64,000 nucleotides of DNA from Tanytarsus gracilentus (Eukaryota; Arthropoda; Insecta; Diptera; Chironomidae), in contig JAXRKN010000045.1 of NCBI GenBank assembly GCA_038502055.1, forward strand, positions 8,793,501-8,857,500, read 5' to 3'. Of the stretch, positions 1 through 12,700 are shown one piece after another; the stretch's first letter is position 1; each line of letters opens with the position of its first letter. The position numbers were made by a program, and so were the translations under genes. The notes under the pieces were generated by a model. The model saw only the letters and a list, made by a program, of their open reading frames with translations, did not search any database and was not told where the DNA came from.

Positions 1-3000
1 TAAACACTTAATAACTTAACAACTATAATCATACACAATATTTATAGATTATATCGAATCAGATTATACAATAATTATCAATTCTAGGCAAAATATATAA
101 ATTGTAAAATTACTGTGGAATGTCACAAATGTGTTTTTTGCGCTGCTATGTTGCATAAACTCGCGTGTTGAATTGGATCAGAATGCACTTTTTATGTGAA
201 CGATTTTTAATGTTCACATTGGGGGTCATAAAGAATTTCGAATTTCTTTCAGCACTGAGAGAAAATTTTGTTTGAAAAATTTTATTTTTCTTAAATTTTT
301 GGACATTCATCTTGATCCTTTTCTCGCTCAATTAACGAAATTCTCGAGCATATCAACCCATTTAGACGACAAAAGAGCCGGTTGCACTCAATTAAGTTTC
401 AACACGCGACAACATTTGTGAAATTCCGCATTTTTCTGCTTTGTAAAAATCTGATCATGTATTTTTCTGCTGAGTACTAAAAAGTTTAAAAAATTAAAGC
501 GAGAAAAACCTTTTTTTAAATATTATTATGGCATTTTTACGATTCTTTATAATAAAAAAAAGAGAGTCCGGAAAATATTCTTTGAAATATTTCTTTCATC
601 CGGAAAATTTGTGAAATAGCTGTCTGCATGTGTGTATGGTTGTTTATTAAAATATTCTCCTATGAACTAGTAAAATTAATTAATGTGCAAATTGCAAATG
701 CTCCCAAATGAAATTCCCCAGAAATAATACAAAAAATACGATCGGAGAAAAAAAATGACTAGTTTAAAAAAAGAAAAAAACTGCCACCTTTAAAAAAGTG
801 TGGAGGAAAAAATGGTAAAAATCGGACGGAAAAATTTGGTAAAACTCTTTTTTTTCTAATTATTGCAGCTCGACTTATTTAGCACCCATCGATTCAATTC
901 CTAAAGAAATTATAATGAAATTCGGGAGCGAGAAAAAGTGTAAAATTAAAATTAACCGACACCGCATCGATAAGGAAGAGCCTTAAAATTCTACAAAATC
1001 TTAATTTTACATCATTTGATGATTTTTGATTGTGTAAAGGATGCGAAAATATTCCTCTCAAATATATCACTAATAAAATATGTACGATTTAAAATTATTT
1101 ACAGCAAAAGCTTGAATTTTGAAAGGTTTCTGATTCAAACACCTTTCGAGTGTGTAAACTCGATCTTTTTAATGCCACATTAAGTGCATTCTTTCCCAGG
1201 AAAAATGTGATGTGAGTGTAAATTTTAAGTGTGGTGATGATTGAGACAATAATCATTAACCTAATTAACTAACCATAATAATATTTTTCTCATTTAAAAG
1301 TTTTTTTTTGAGATTCAAATATTCACAAAATATAATATTGTAATAAATTTATGGGATTTTCTCATTCACTGGTCTACAAAGTAAGGATTTTTTATGCAGC
1401 AAATTTTGCGAATTTCAAAATCGGAATCATTTTTTTTCTTTTGTGAGTTGTGTTTGATGTCTCTTACAGCTTAATAAATTATCTATAAATTTTTATCATA
1501 AAATCGTATTCGAAACTTTTTTTTTGTATTTTTTTGTTCATGATGATGGCTTGTAATATTTTACAAAATACTAAATAATTCAAAACACGGAACCAGCATG
1601 CAAGGCATAGCGACCAACTGCAAATAACAGAGAAAAAATACCAAAAAACATAAAAACATGAAAGAAAATCTCTAAAAATGTTTGATAAAAAAAAATATGT
1701 AAAGAGAAGAATAGAGAGAAGTGTGCACGACATACACACACATTTAATGTACATTCATAAATCGGCAGTTAGATGAAGTGGAAATTTTTAATTAGGTTGA
1801 GTCGACATCGTCATGTCAGGTGCTCTCAACTTTTATCTATTTTTTTTTATTGTTAGTGTTTCTCGCTCGATCCATTTGATGTGTGTAGTGTTGTCAATTA
1901 AACGTGACCTATACGCTTCACTTCAACCTATGTTTGTCGCTTCTATGCGACGATGTTGTTGTCAGATCCGCCACACACACGTGGAAAAATAAGAAGAGGA
2001 AAAATTTCAAATCGTAGACGAAAAATTTTCTGTAAGTCAGAAATTTATGGCATAATTAAGGCAATCTAAAATATTTATAAATAATTTTATCATTTCACTC
2101 TCGCGACGTCTTGGAAATTTGACTTTTTTTTATTTTACACACCGAAACTCGTAATTCATCAAACACGGGAATTTTTGAGGTAAATTTGTGTGCGATAAAT
2201 TTTTCAATCAATTTAGATTTTTTTCTGGATTTTCCTCTTCTTAATTTTCCAAATTCATGAAGCGCCTCTAGTTTATTTTTAAAGGTGTTAGAATTATTAA
2301 TATTTTCATATTTTTTTCTCTCTCAATAATTTCGAAAAGTTTACAACTTAATAAAAAACTCAACTTGACAAATTTGAGAATTGTGAATTTTGAATTGAGA
2401 GAGAAGAAAATCTTACACAATATTCGCAATATTAAAAAATAAACATGAACAACGAAAAAGAGATTTTCTTTACTAAAATAATCAACTTTGGATATAAAAT
2501 TTCAGTTTTTTTCGTATGGAGCAGAGAAGTTATGACATGGCATGCATTAGTAACACAAATGTATTAAGTATCGGTGGCTGGTGTAATACTGTATCGAGGA
2601 CATTTTTTCTTTATCCTCTTAAACTTTTTTTAATGTAAAGCAATTAGCAAAGAAAATAATTAAAAAGGTTGTGAGTAGTTTTTTAAGTGCACATAAAAAG
2701 TTCGTGACGTATAGAATAATTTTGTTTAGAATATAGCGAGAGAGACAGGATTTTTGCTGCATAAAAATTAAAGTAAGACTTAACTTAATTATAATATTAT
2801 AGTAATTAGCGTTCATGCTATAGGCGATGGCCATCAGTTACGTTTTAAGTGTATGTGCTAATTTTAAGAGTGCACTTTTGTCCCTAAATAAATTTGTGAA
2901 AATTTTAAATTTGCCGCCGGCTCAGTGAAAAATCATTCCTCTGACGTTTTTAATTGCGACATAGAGAATATTAGTAAATTGTTTTTCGCACAATTAGCAC

Positions 3001-3272
3001 AAAACTTATTGACTTTAAAGCTTAATATGGAGAAAAATACGTTTTTCTTGCTGGGTGATGCTGTAAGTGACTATTTACAAATATATTTTTTAAACGATTA
3101 ATAATTTTCCCACATTCCACAGATTAATTTTTGTGAATAAATTTTCTTTTCGACAATTTTCTCGCTAATCTAAAAAAATGAAATGTTAATCAGCGCTTTT
3201 TTGAGGGAATTTGTTCGGATAACACAAAAATTTACTTCTTCTTTTTCGTCATTTTCATTTATTTATTTTATT

Positions 3273-3322
<50 letters not shown>

Positions 3323-3714
3323 TTTTTAATTTTTTTTTTTTTTTTTTAATTTTTTTAAAAAATTTTTAATTTTAATTTTATAAAAATTATATAAAAAATT
3401 TAAAAAAAAAAAATATAAAAAATGTATTAATTTCGTCACCGGTGTCACCGGACAAAAAATCGGTGATCACCGGGGAAGAAAATTTTCGGGGATCCCCGGG
3501 GACCCCCGTACCGGTATTCCCCGGGGGGTCCATTCATTTCGATAGTTTGTGAGAATTGTTATCAATAATTTCTACTTAAAGCTAACAGTAAAAGTTATAA
3601 AATTGATATTTTCGATCTTTGCAAAAGATGTTTTTTGTTTATCGTGATTAAATAAAATTAGCAAAAAAAGGAGAAATAATAGCGAATAAAAATAAATAAG
3701 TAAAAAAGAGTCTC
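1..3714. other. Region 3' of the how short-isoform stop; probable how 3' UTR or last intron
   Basis: No supported coding exon is seen on either strand. On the minus strand this follows the how stop codon, so its right part is probably 3' UTR. Clustered minus-strand AATAAA-type signals (TTTATT on the plus strand, about 3252-3277) would end a short transcript. The rest could be the intron leading to exons of a longer how isoform lying left of the window; I looked for a tail encoding the HPYQR motif and did not find it by eye. The region also holds a 43-base T run and an abrupt GC-rich palindromic block (3434-3531). Confidence 0.5.
3240..3531 (-). repeat. A-rich tract (43-bp T run on plus strand) beside a GC-rich palindromic block
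   Basis: Plus-strand positions 3275-3317 are an uninterrupted T run, followed by A/T-only sequence to about 3433. Positions 3434-3531 are then abruptly GC-rich, built from degenerate palindromes such as CACCGGTG, GGTGATCACC, GGGGATCCCC and CCCCGGGG. Read on the minus strand this is a GC-rich segment followed by a long A-rich tail, the layout of a retroposed RNA end. No coding sequence is visible. It could equally be a local satellite-like expansion or an assembly-sensitive low-complexity stretch. Confidence 0.5.
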
Positions 3715-6700
3715 TTATCGAGCAAATAACCCACCAGTATGATCGGCGTAGTCTTGCAAGAGGGGATTGCCGGCGGCGAGAGCTGCATAGTTTGTATAGT
3801 CAGTGAAGGGAGCTGCTGCGTATATTAAGCCCGAATGGTCGATCTGCTGACTGGAGAGGAGACTAGCAGCTGTGGTTGGCACGGACATACGTGGTGAGAG
3901 AATGAGAGGAGCACCTGCAAGTTGCAAAATTAAAATCGTTAAAATTTAACGTTTTTTTTCGTCTTCAATGTTTTTAGATTGTTAAATTTTGTAATTAATG
4001 TAAATAAATTTTGAACTCAATTGACCGACCATATTGTGTACCTTGTGTAGCACGGATCTGATTTGGTATTTGCTGCATTCCTGGTGATAACAGACGTGTC
4101 TCTGCTGCTGCCGATGCTGCCAATCGACGCCATTCCTCTTCACAAGCTGCTAAATAGTGGAAATTGTAACTTTCTGTACAAAAGTTTTAAATTATTTTTT
4201 TTCAATTGAATTTCCCGCACTTTTTTGACTTGATGGTCATCATGCAAAAATTTCTTCATTTTACTTTTACAAAATGACCACTAAAAATTTCAATCACGTC
4301 TCAAAATCAAGTCAGAAAAATGCGGAAAATCCAGACGACCCTGAGATGCCTTCAACGGGCATCATATTGACTCACCGGCTGCGGCTGCCTTCGTACTTGA
4401 GTCCCGATATGTTCCATTGATGATGGCTAATTCCATTAATTGTCTCTTCTTCAACTCATCTTCGCCCTCTGCTTGCTAATTGGCGCAAAAAAAAAGAGTT
4501 TAATGAGCTTATCGACTTAGGGACGGCTTTAAAGTTCTACTTACTGGCACCAAAAGCTTTTGAACTTCATCGACGGCACGCTGTAATTTGAGTTTAGCGC
4601 GATTTTCTGTGTCTTCGACTGTGATTAGTACGTGCAAGTCATCGGCTAAGTGTTCCCAATTTGGTTTACCGCGATTCGCATCCTCCTGTGGGAAAATTAA
4701 AAAGTCAAACAAATTAATAAAAAGAAGTAAATGACTCGTGAATAGCTCGGGTAAGTAATTTAATCAACAGCAATTTTCTTGTAAATGATTCCACTTAATT
4801 TCACACCGCCTGACAAGTGCATTTGCATTTCAATTGATCACAATGTGTTTCTTGTCGCTCCACGTGTACTTAAAAATTATTTTCTTCAAGGATGAATAAT
4901 TAAGTTTTATTTTTTTCGGTGGATTTTGAATTTTTTTTTCTTTCGACGGCGACGAAATTATTTACGTATGCAAATTTTCTCTCATAACAAAGAAGACTCA
5001 CATCATATGATGGCTCATTGTCCATTCGTTTGTGTGTGTGGGTGCTAAAAGCTTAAAAAGTGACATCTCACACATTTTTCTCGCTTGGGACCAAAGGTAT
5101 GACTAATTTAACCGTCACTCAAAAAAACACAAATTCTACACCAGAAAAATAATTTTCATTTGTTTTTTTTCTGTGTAAAACAACAATTGCACTCGCTTCA
5201 GCCATTAATTACAGGATGTGCGCTAAAAAATTGCAATTTTTTCCAACTCAGAACACTCATCATGACTATTAATCATCTTTTCAATAAAATGGCATTGTGT
5301 AACGAACAACTGCATACATATGTATCGGAGAGTGATGTCGGCGGCGAGAATTAAAGCTTTCATCGGTCGCAACTTTATAGGTGCACGAGTAGATTAATGG
5401 CTAAATAATTAAATGCTGATGGGTGCAAAATATTTTCGTCGGACGAGGCAAAGGGATGGAAACTCTTGAATTTAATAAGATAATAAAATTCAATAAATTT
5501 AATAAATTGATTTACTCGAAGTTTAAAAATATTACCAGAAAAAATTACTACACGATGATGATGGACACGAGACACCTCAAATCGAGTGTAATTTGTCATA
5601 AACTAATTTTTATTAAAAAAAGAACTTTAAAGCTAATTTTAGTCTTCATAGAAAATTCAAAATAACAAATTCCATCTTGATGTCAAACTCGTGCACGATA
5701 TCAAATGATAGAAAAATATGAAAATAGATCTCTTGAGATTCATTTGACGTCATGCAGTTAGGAAGTTCAGAATTGGTGATTAACTTAATTAATTCTTCAG
5801 CATAAACATGACAAAAATTTCCTCTTGCAATTTTCATTTTCAAAGTTTTTCTTTTGTATTTTTAGAATGAAGAGATTTTCTTTTAAACATGAAAATGAAA
5901 AAGAAGTTTCTCGACTATTTATTTCTCATTATCGTTAGTGTGGATGCGACACACTCTAAGTAATTTTCATTCACAAAAAAAATTTAAAATATTTCGAAAT
6001 AAGATGAAGGAAGAAGAAAATTGTGGCAACATAAATTATGAGACTTTTTCAAAAGAAGAAAAATAAAAAAAATTGTAACAATGAAAAAATTAAAAAAAAT
6101 TCAGACTTGAAAGTTCAAAAACTTTAACCCCAAAAATTTCTTATTTTTATTTCATTAAAAACACCATGACAGACTTAAATCACAACAAATGCATGCACAC
6201 ACTCCAAAGAGCCGAAATAAATGCTCTTTTGCGGCTGCCGAGGTGTTTCAGTGTCGTCTCTTCTTTCTGATTCATTAACGCTCAACATCATCGTAAATAA
6301 AAAAGGAAATAAATCTTTCAAAACGATATTAAGAAACAAAAAATTTATTCACTTTAAGTTTGTTCGCTGAATTTAATGAAATTTTCAGATGCGCGACATT
6401 CTTATGGAAATATTCTCCGAAAATTTTTTTAAATTGAATTATAAATCTTGAGGATGATCATTAATGTGTTATGTTGCGTGACAAACATTTCGGTGAGATT
6501 GTGTTTAATGACTTTCTTTGGTGTAACTTGTGACGCCCGATGATCTCTCTTTCTACTCTATGGCAAATATAGATCAACTCATGTGTGAGAGTGTGTCCAT
6601 AAAGCACAACGAAAAGAAAGAGAAAAATTTGCATTTAAATTTGATACATTGTAGACTATTACTTCTTATAAGAATAAAAAATTTTATTTCGAAATTTCCA

Positions 6701-9700
6701 CAAGGATGAATTTCAGGTTCCATCTGATAAAGTCGTGTGCCAATAAAAAAAATTGTCAATCTTTTATGGACCCACTTGATTCTCTCAGTTTGCTGCGGTG
6801 TTAATAGAATGTTGTGACAGATTTTTACATCCATAAACCAGCAAGGAATATTAAAAAAAAACTTTAAGGCGTGAAATGATATCAAAACGATATTCCTGAT
6901 GGGTCGTAAAAAATTATTTTTAAAAATTTATTTGACAAAAGATAATTTCCTCTCTCAAGCTGGAGCAATTTTTCACAACATATTTATGAGGCCGCACATT
7001 TCGAGATGTTTTTCGAACAAATGTTTTAGGAATTAACATGAAAATCATTAAATGATGATTTTCCTTATTGAGATCACATTTCTAACTGCGTGAGTGTGGC
7101 AAGAAAGAAAATCATGCACGAAAGATAAACATTTGAGATAAATTACATGGAACTTTAGACTTACATATGTGCGTTTGGGATTATGAGCTCAAAATAATTT
7201 CATCTGGGTTTGATGAATTAGAAGAAATATAAAATTTTACGTTCGAAAGGGTTAAAAGAGTGAATTAAAAATATTTAGAAGAAAAACATAGTTTTGAATT
7301 TCTTTCCATTTTCAAATCCAACATATTTTTTTAGTTCAACAAAAATTTATTTAAAATTCAATTGAGTTTAAAACGACATCAAATCAAACTAATTTAGGGG
7401 TCAAAAAAGTCATTTAAGGGTTGCCAAAAAAAAATTATATTTTTTTGCAAAATTTACACCCCTCTGAAAAATTGATGAAAAACATCTCATGAAAATATTT
7501 AAAATTCCCAGCCACTTCAATTATCGATTTGCATTTGTTATTCATCATCATATTTTTTTCTCTAGAAAATATTTCTCGCTCTTTGAAATCGGCTCTAACA
7601 TCTTAATTCAATTATCGAATTCTCTGCTTCTGATCTCAACAACGCTTATTTGGAGTAACTATCTGTGAAACACATTAAACCAAATGGATTTTGAGAAATT
7701 CAATTTTTTTATTGCGCTATGGAGAAAAATTTTTACCTAACAAGATTTTATCAAATTTATACTGCAATAAATTCTGCAAAAATTCCAGTTATCGAAAATT
7801 AAATTAAATAAATTGTTCAAAGATTTAAAATTCATTTTTCATCATCGCAAATGACTTATGACAGCGTAACACAGAAGGATCGAAAGCAGAGAAACAAAAA
7901 GGTGTGTCAGATGATGATTAAATGAAGTGCACATGGGCAGCGACTAATCCTAATTATTTTGACTCTTTTTCGATGAACACAAATACGACCAGAAAAGCCA
8001 AGAAAGTTAATTGAGCGCGACGCGATTTTTTTCAGTATTGTTCCAACAACTTCCTAACAATCAAAATAAAAATCACAATAACGTTCTTTAAATTCAACTT
8101 CCAATTGCGTCATAAATTGTCGCGAAAAAAAAGAGAATAGCTCTACAGACCCAGTTCCATAATGAGCTTAATGAAAATTAGCATATGCGGCACCAGACTA
8201 GAAAATTAGATGCCGATTAAAAAATGGTAGAGTGAAAAAAAGAGAAACAAGAATCAAGCAAGGGTTGGAATGTTTTAGGTATTTTATTTTAAAATTAATT
8301 AATTAATTAAATTCGTAAAAATTAAGAGGTAAAAATTTAATAAATTTTTTTTAGTAAAATTGCCCTCCCTTGACACCTCATAAGTAAATTTTTCGCAATA
8401 CTTCAATCCTCTTTAAGTGGCTTCAAAAACAATTCAAAGTTGAGGTTGAAAAAATAATAACGTGATGAGCTAATTTGACAATAGAAAACGCAAAAAAAAA
8501 ATCGTTTAAAGAGCAAAACGTGAATATTGCATTGTTTTCTCAAAAAATCAACCACATGTGAATATTTGACGACGTCGAATGCATTTGAAAATGAGGGAAC
8601 AAAAAGAATTCTATTATCACAATGCCATAAAAATCTCTGCTGGTTCTTTTATTGACTTTTTTTTCGCGAAATGACAAACTGAAATTGCTTTTTGATGAGC
8701 GTCATCGAGGTGTTCAAAGTCATTATGTTAATTCTCACTAACAAATTATTCCTCGATATGTCCCGCAGGATTCGGTTTCAGACGACAAAAAGTTCCTCAA
8801 ATGGTCACTTTATGATCGTTAAAGACGCAAAACGAGATCATTTTTATAGCTCGAGTGAGAGAGGGAAAAATTAAAATTTACGGCTGATGACGGATTCAAA
8901 TTTTGCTGCTCACGAGCTGTCTCGAAGCTCTTATTTTTCGACTCATTGTGTATGTCCAGTTTAATGTCTCGTGTCGTGTGTATGCGCAGTACACACAAAA
9001 CATTAAAATGATTTAATTTGACTGCGCCATTAAAAGAGCATTTAAAGCTCAGCTACCGTGTATTTCATTCGTTTCCCCTTTTTTCGAGGAGATATTTAAC
9101 ATCGTAGATTGCATTTTCGCTCGCCAACATGAAATGAAGCAGAAAATGTCAGTCGAGAGAGCAAAATGGCTATTTTTCACTTCATTATTTCATCAACGGT
9201 AGAAAAAATTTCAATTCACGAAATGTTGATATTAAATGGGATATTTTTAGGGGTTATTACACTGCTCGCTCGTGGCGATTGAAATTGCAGACTTTATTGG
9301 TCGATTTAAGGAATCATTTGACGCAAGAAAATTTTGCTGAAATAATTTTAAAAGTAAAATTTAACTCACCTTTTTCTTATCTCTCATCGAACCTTTGCCT
9401 CTGACCATAATTTTGCATCCTGTCTCTTGTTCTAGCTGTTTCGCTGTCATACCACGTGGTCCCAATATTCTGCCGACGAAATTAAACTGCAAGAGAAAAA
9501 AATATAAATTAAGTTAATAACCTTCGACATTTATTTCAGAGAGGGATGACAAATGAGTGGAGAAGAAAATCACACGAGCATGAAGATTCATCAGCAGAAA
9601 ACTTTGTTTATGGCAAATTTAGTGTGAAATTTTTTTTGCCGCATATAAAAAAAATAGTCTCCTTGACTCGTTTAGCGAGAGAGAAAAATTGTTCAAATTG

Positions 9701-12700
9701 TGATTGTTTCATGTGTGATTTACCGCCACCACAGGAATGCAGAGACGCTTCACAATGTTGCGAGAGTAAATTGCAAATGTTTCTGGTAATTTTTGCCGCG
9801 TAAAAATATTACAACCAAACCAAAGCAAATTTAAATTGTCCGATGCCATTTGACCTCAAAAAAAGAAGCGAGAGATAGCGAACAGATGTAGCGTATGCAA
9901 TTTGATATTAGCGATGCACTCAACTTCTCACGCAATATGTGAGAGGAAATTATTTGTTTAAATTGACATAGCGATATGCACTCGAAAGCAATTAAAGATG
10001 AGCAGATGTGGTGTGTGCAAATATTTACCAGTGAGCGTTTTTTTTCAGTGTCCACCACTTTTTTGTCTTAATTTATTTTTGCTTAATGACGTCATTGAAA
10101 TTTACATAAAACTACAATTTAGCATTGATATCATTGAATTAAAATCTCTCACTTTTATACACGCTATAATTACTGTGCAACGAATCAAGAAAATAAAATC
10201 ATGTTTACAACTTCTGATGGATTGATTGGTTTGTAGCCTACAGCCAAGTATAATTTTCCGCTTAAAGTGTCTTTCGAATGAGAAATAAACCTGCAGTGTG
10301 AGTATCTAAATGCTCTATGATTACGATACAAACAAAGAATCGATGACTAAAGTCGTGTGTAGCGGCTTATTTTCAATTGATCCCATTACGACACGTGTTT
10401 TCGTCTTTTTTGCAATGATCTCACGATGCACCTTGAAATTCATAAAATTCTCTAATATATCTTTAGGGAATTTAGTCATCAATTAGCGAACCATCGGATG
10501 CCATTAGTCATCCTTTAAAATGAATTTGTTGTAATTTAAATCATGAGGAATTTTTTGTGCAAAGTTTTTAATGGGAATTTCTAATAACGATGCTCGCCTT
10601 GAATTTATGCAAATTATCGAGATAAATCATTTTAAAATTTAAATATGCGTTAGAAATTTACACTTTGTAGCGAGCTGTTATCTGTCTCAGTTCTAATTCG
10701 ATAAATTAATTTTTTTGCTTCATAATTTTCTCTCTCGAAAATGTCATACAAAACGCTTCAAACGAGTTATTAGCATCAACGAAAAATTATTGCAAGGACA
10801 GGTGCATAAAAAATCAACATCGTTATGACAAAGTGAGAATCATCTTTTGATCTTTTAAAAAGAGTTTCGCGGATTTCGACTCTCAATGTTCACTTTTTGA
10901 TTCAATTCATGAATGATTTTTTTTGCAATTAAATGCATTGAGCTGATGAATGAATGCATTTTAATAAAAAATAATACAAAGCTAGGCAGTGCAACTCAAT
11001 TACTCGCTCCCATTCATCAATGAAACGGTGCCATTAATTATAATTTTTACGTGCATTGGCTGACAATATTATTTTTTATGCTCGGCAAATGTGCACGCTT
11101 CATGTTGATTTGTAATAAATTTAATGCAATTTAATGTGCGTTGAGCACATAATAAACAGCAGCAATTAAAGGCAGCATAAGATATAATTTATAAATTTAA
11201 ACATTTTTTTTCTCATTGAAATCCTCTTTTTGGCATCATTTGAAGCGTCTCTTAATTCGAAATTAATGCACATTTAAATTCACCTCGACAGAAGCAGCGG
11301 AAGTGCGCAAATATAAAAGTAATTGTGTGAGTAAAAACTGTTGAGAGATCACAATAAAATTTATGGGATTTTGTGGCTGCTGGCGAAGGGTCTCTTTTTC
11401 GCAATCAAATAAACATTATTTAGTGTCGTTTGAGTTAATTATCATTGCTTCTGTGACACTATGGTGTGAGGTGAGATTCAATTAAAGGCTTTTTTTGTGA
11501 TTTATCTTAATTTAATAAAATAAATTTGACAGATCTCTCTAGTTTTCAAATAAACTCACTTGTAAATTTATTTACATCATCAACATCCGATTCTTATCTA
11601 ACCAACTACTCATTACCTCACTAATTATCCTCTTAATTTTAAATTATCGCATCATATTGTGATCACAACAGAATAAGGTGGCTTTTAGCCTACGCGTGAT
11701 CTCGAAGTTTCATTAAGCACCAAATTAGGCGAGTCACAAACAAGCACTCATACTCGCGAGAAAAATTAATCGACAAATCCATTATTGAATGCAAATGAAG
11801 CGCACATATCGCCAATATTATAATGAAAATATTGAGATTTGTTCACTTTGATGAATTTCATATTTCCCTCGCCGATCGAACAATGAGATCATTTTCAATA
11901 TAAATCGGAGGAGTTCACGATATCGCCTAATATGGTCACGAAAGACACGCCACGCAGTGTGCACATAAAATTCTGAAGATAGTGTTGACTATAATGCGCA
12001 TTTATTGACAGCACAATTAGGTGAGAATTGCAAAATAATTGGCTACTTTATTTGGACAGTGTTAAAGAATTTTTTTACTTAAATAATGTTTTGTGGAAAA
12101 AATTCCAAGAGAGATTAGCAGGAATAGATTAAAATTCATTTTTAATGACACTCACTGAAGTCTGTGTGTCATTTGCGGTCGATCAAGAACTTTTTTCAAT
12201 TTACTTTCAGTGCATATAAGGCAGCGATGATGATGCAGATAAATAGACTTATGGGGGAGCAGATGATGATTGGAGTTAATTAATATTTTTAAACTGCGTA
12301 AAAGGCTTTTTGTGGTTAATTGTTATGACGGTATTGGGTACGCGGGCTTAAGCAATTTTTTTACACTCGAACAGAAATAGAGAGGTAAGTATTACCTTTT
12401 TAAAAAAAATTAATGTCGACAGTGCAACTTTTTTTTGTAGGTGTCTTGCAACAATCAGTAATCGCAACTCACTCGTCAATCTTTAAACTCCTCAACGAGA
12501 GCTCGTGTGTGTCATGCGAGAAAAATTGAATGCGATTTAAATGCTCGAAAATGAAGTGCCAACAGATTGATGCACTTTTTCATCAGAACTGTCTTTGCAC
12601 TTAAATTATTCATTTAATTTCATTTGCCGTCTCATTGTTACATATGTCGAGTTCATTTTTCAACTTAGCTTGTAATAAATCACCAGTAAAATTGAATTCT

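Noticed and set aside
9546..9803. 85-codon plus-strand open frame next to how exon 3
   Set aside because: Lies in how intron 2 without recognisable features or splice context.
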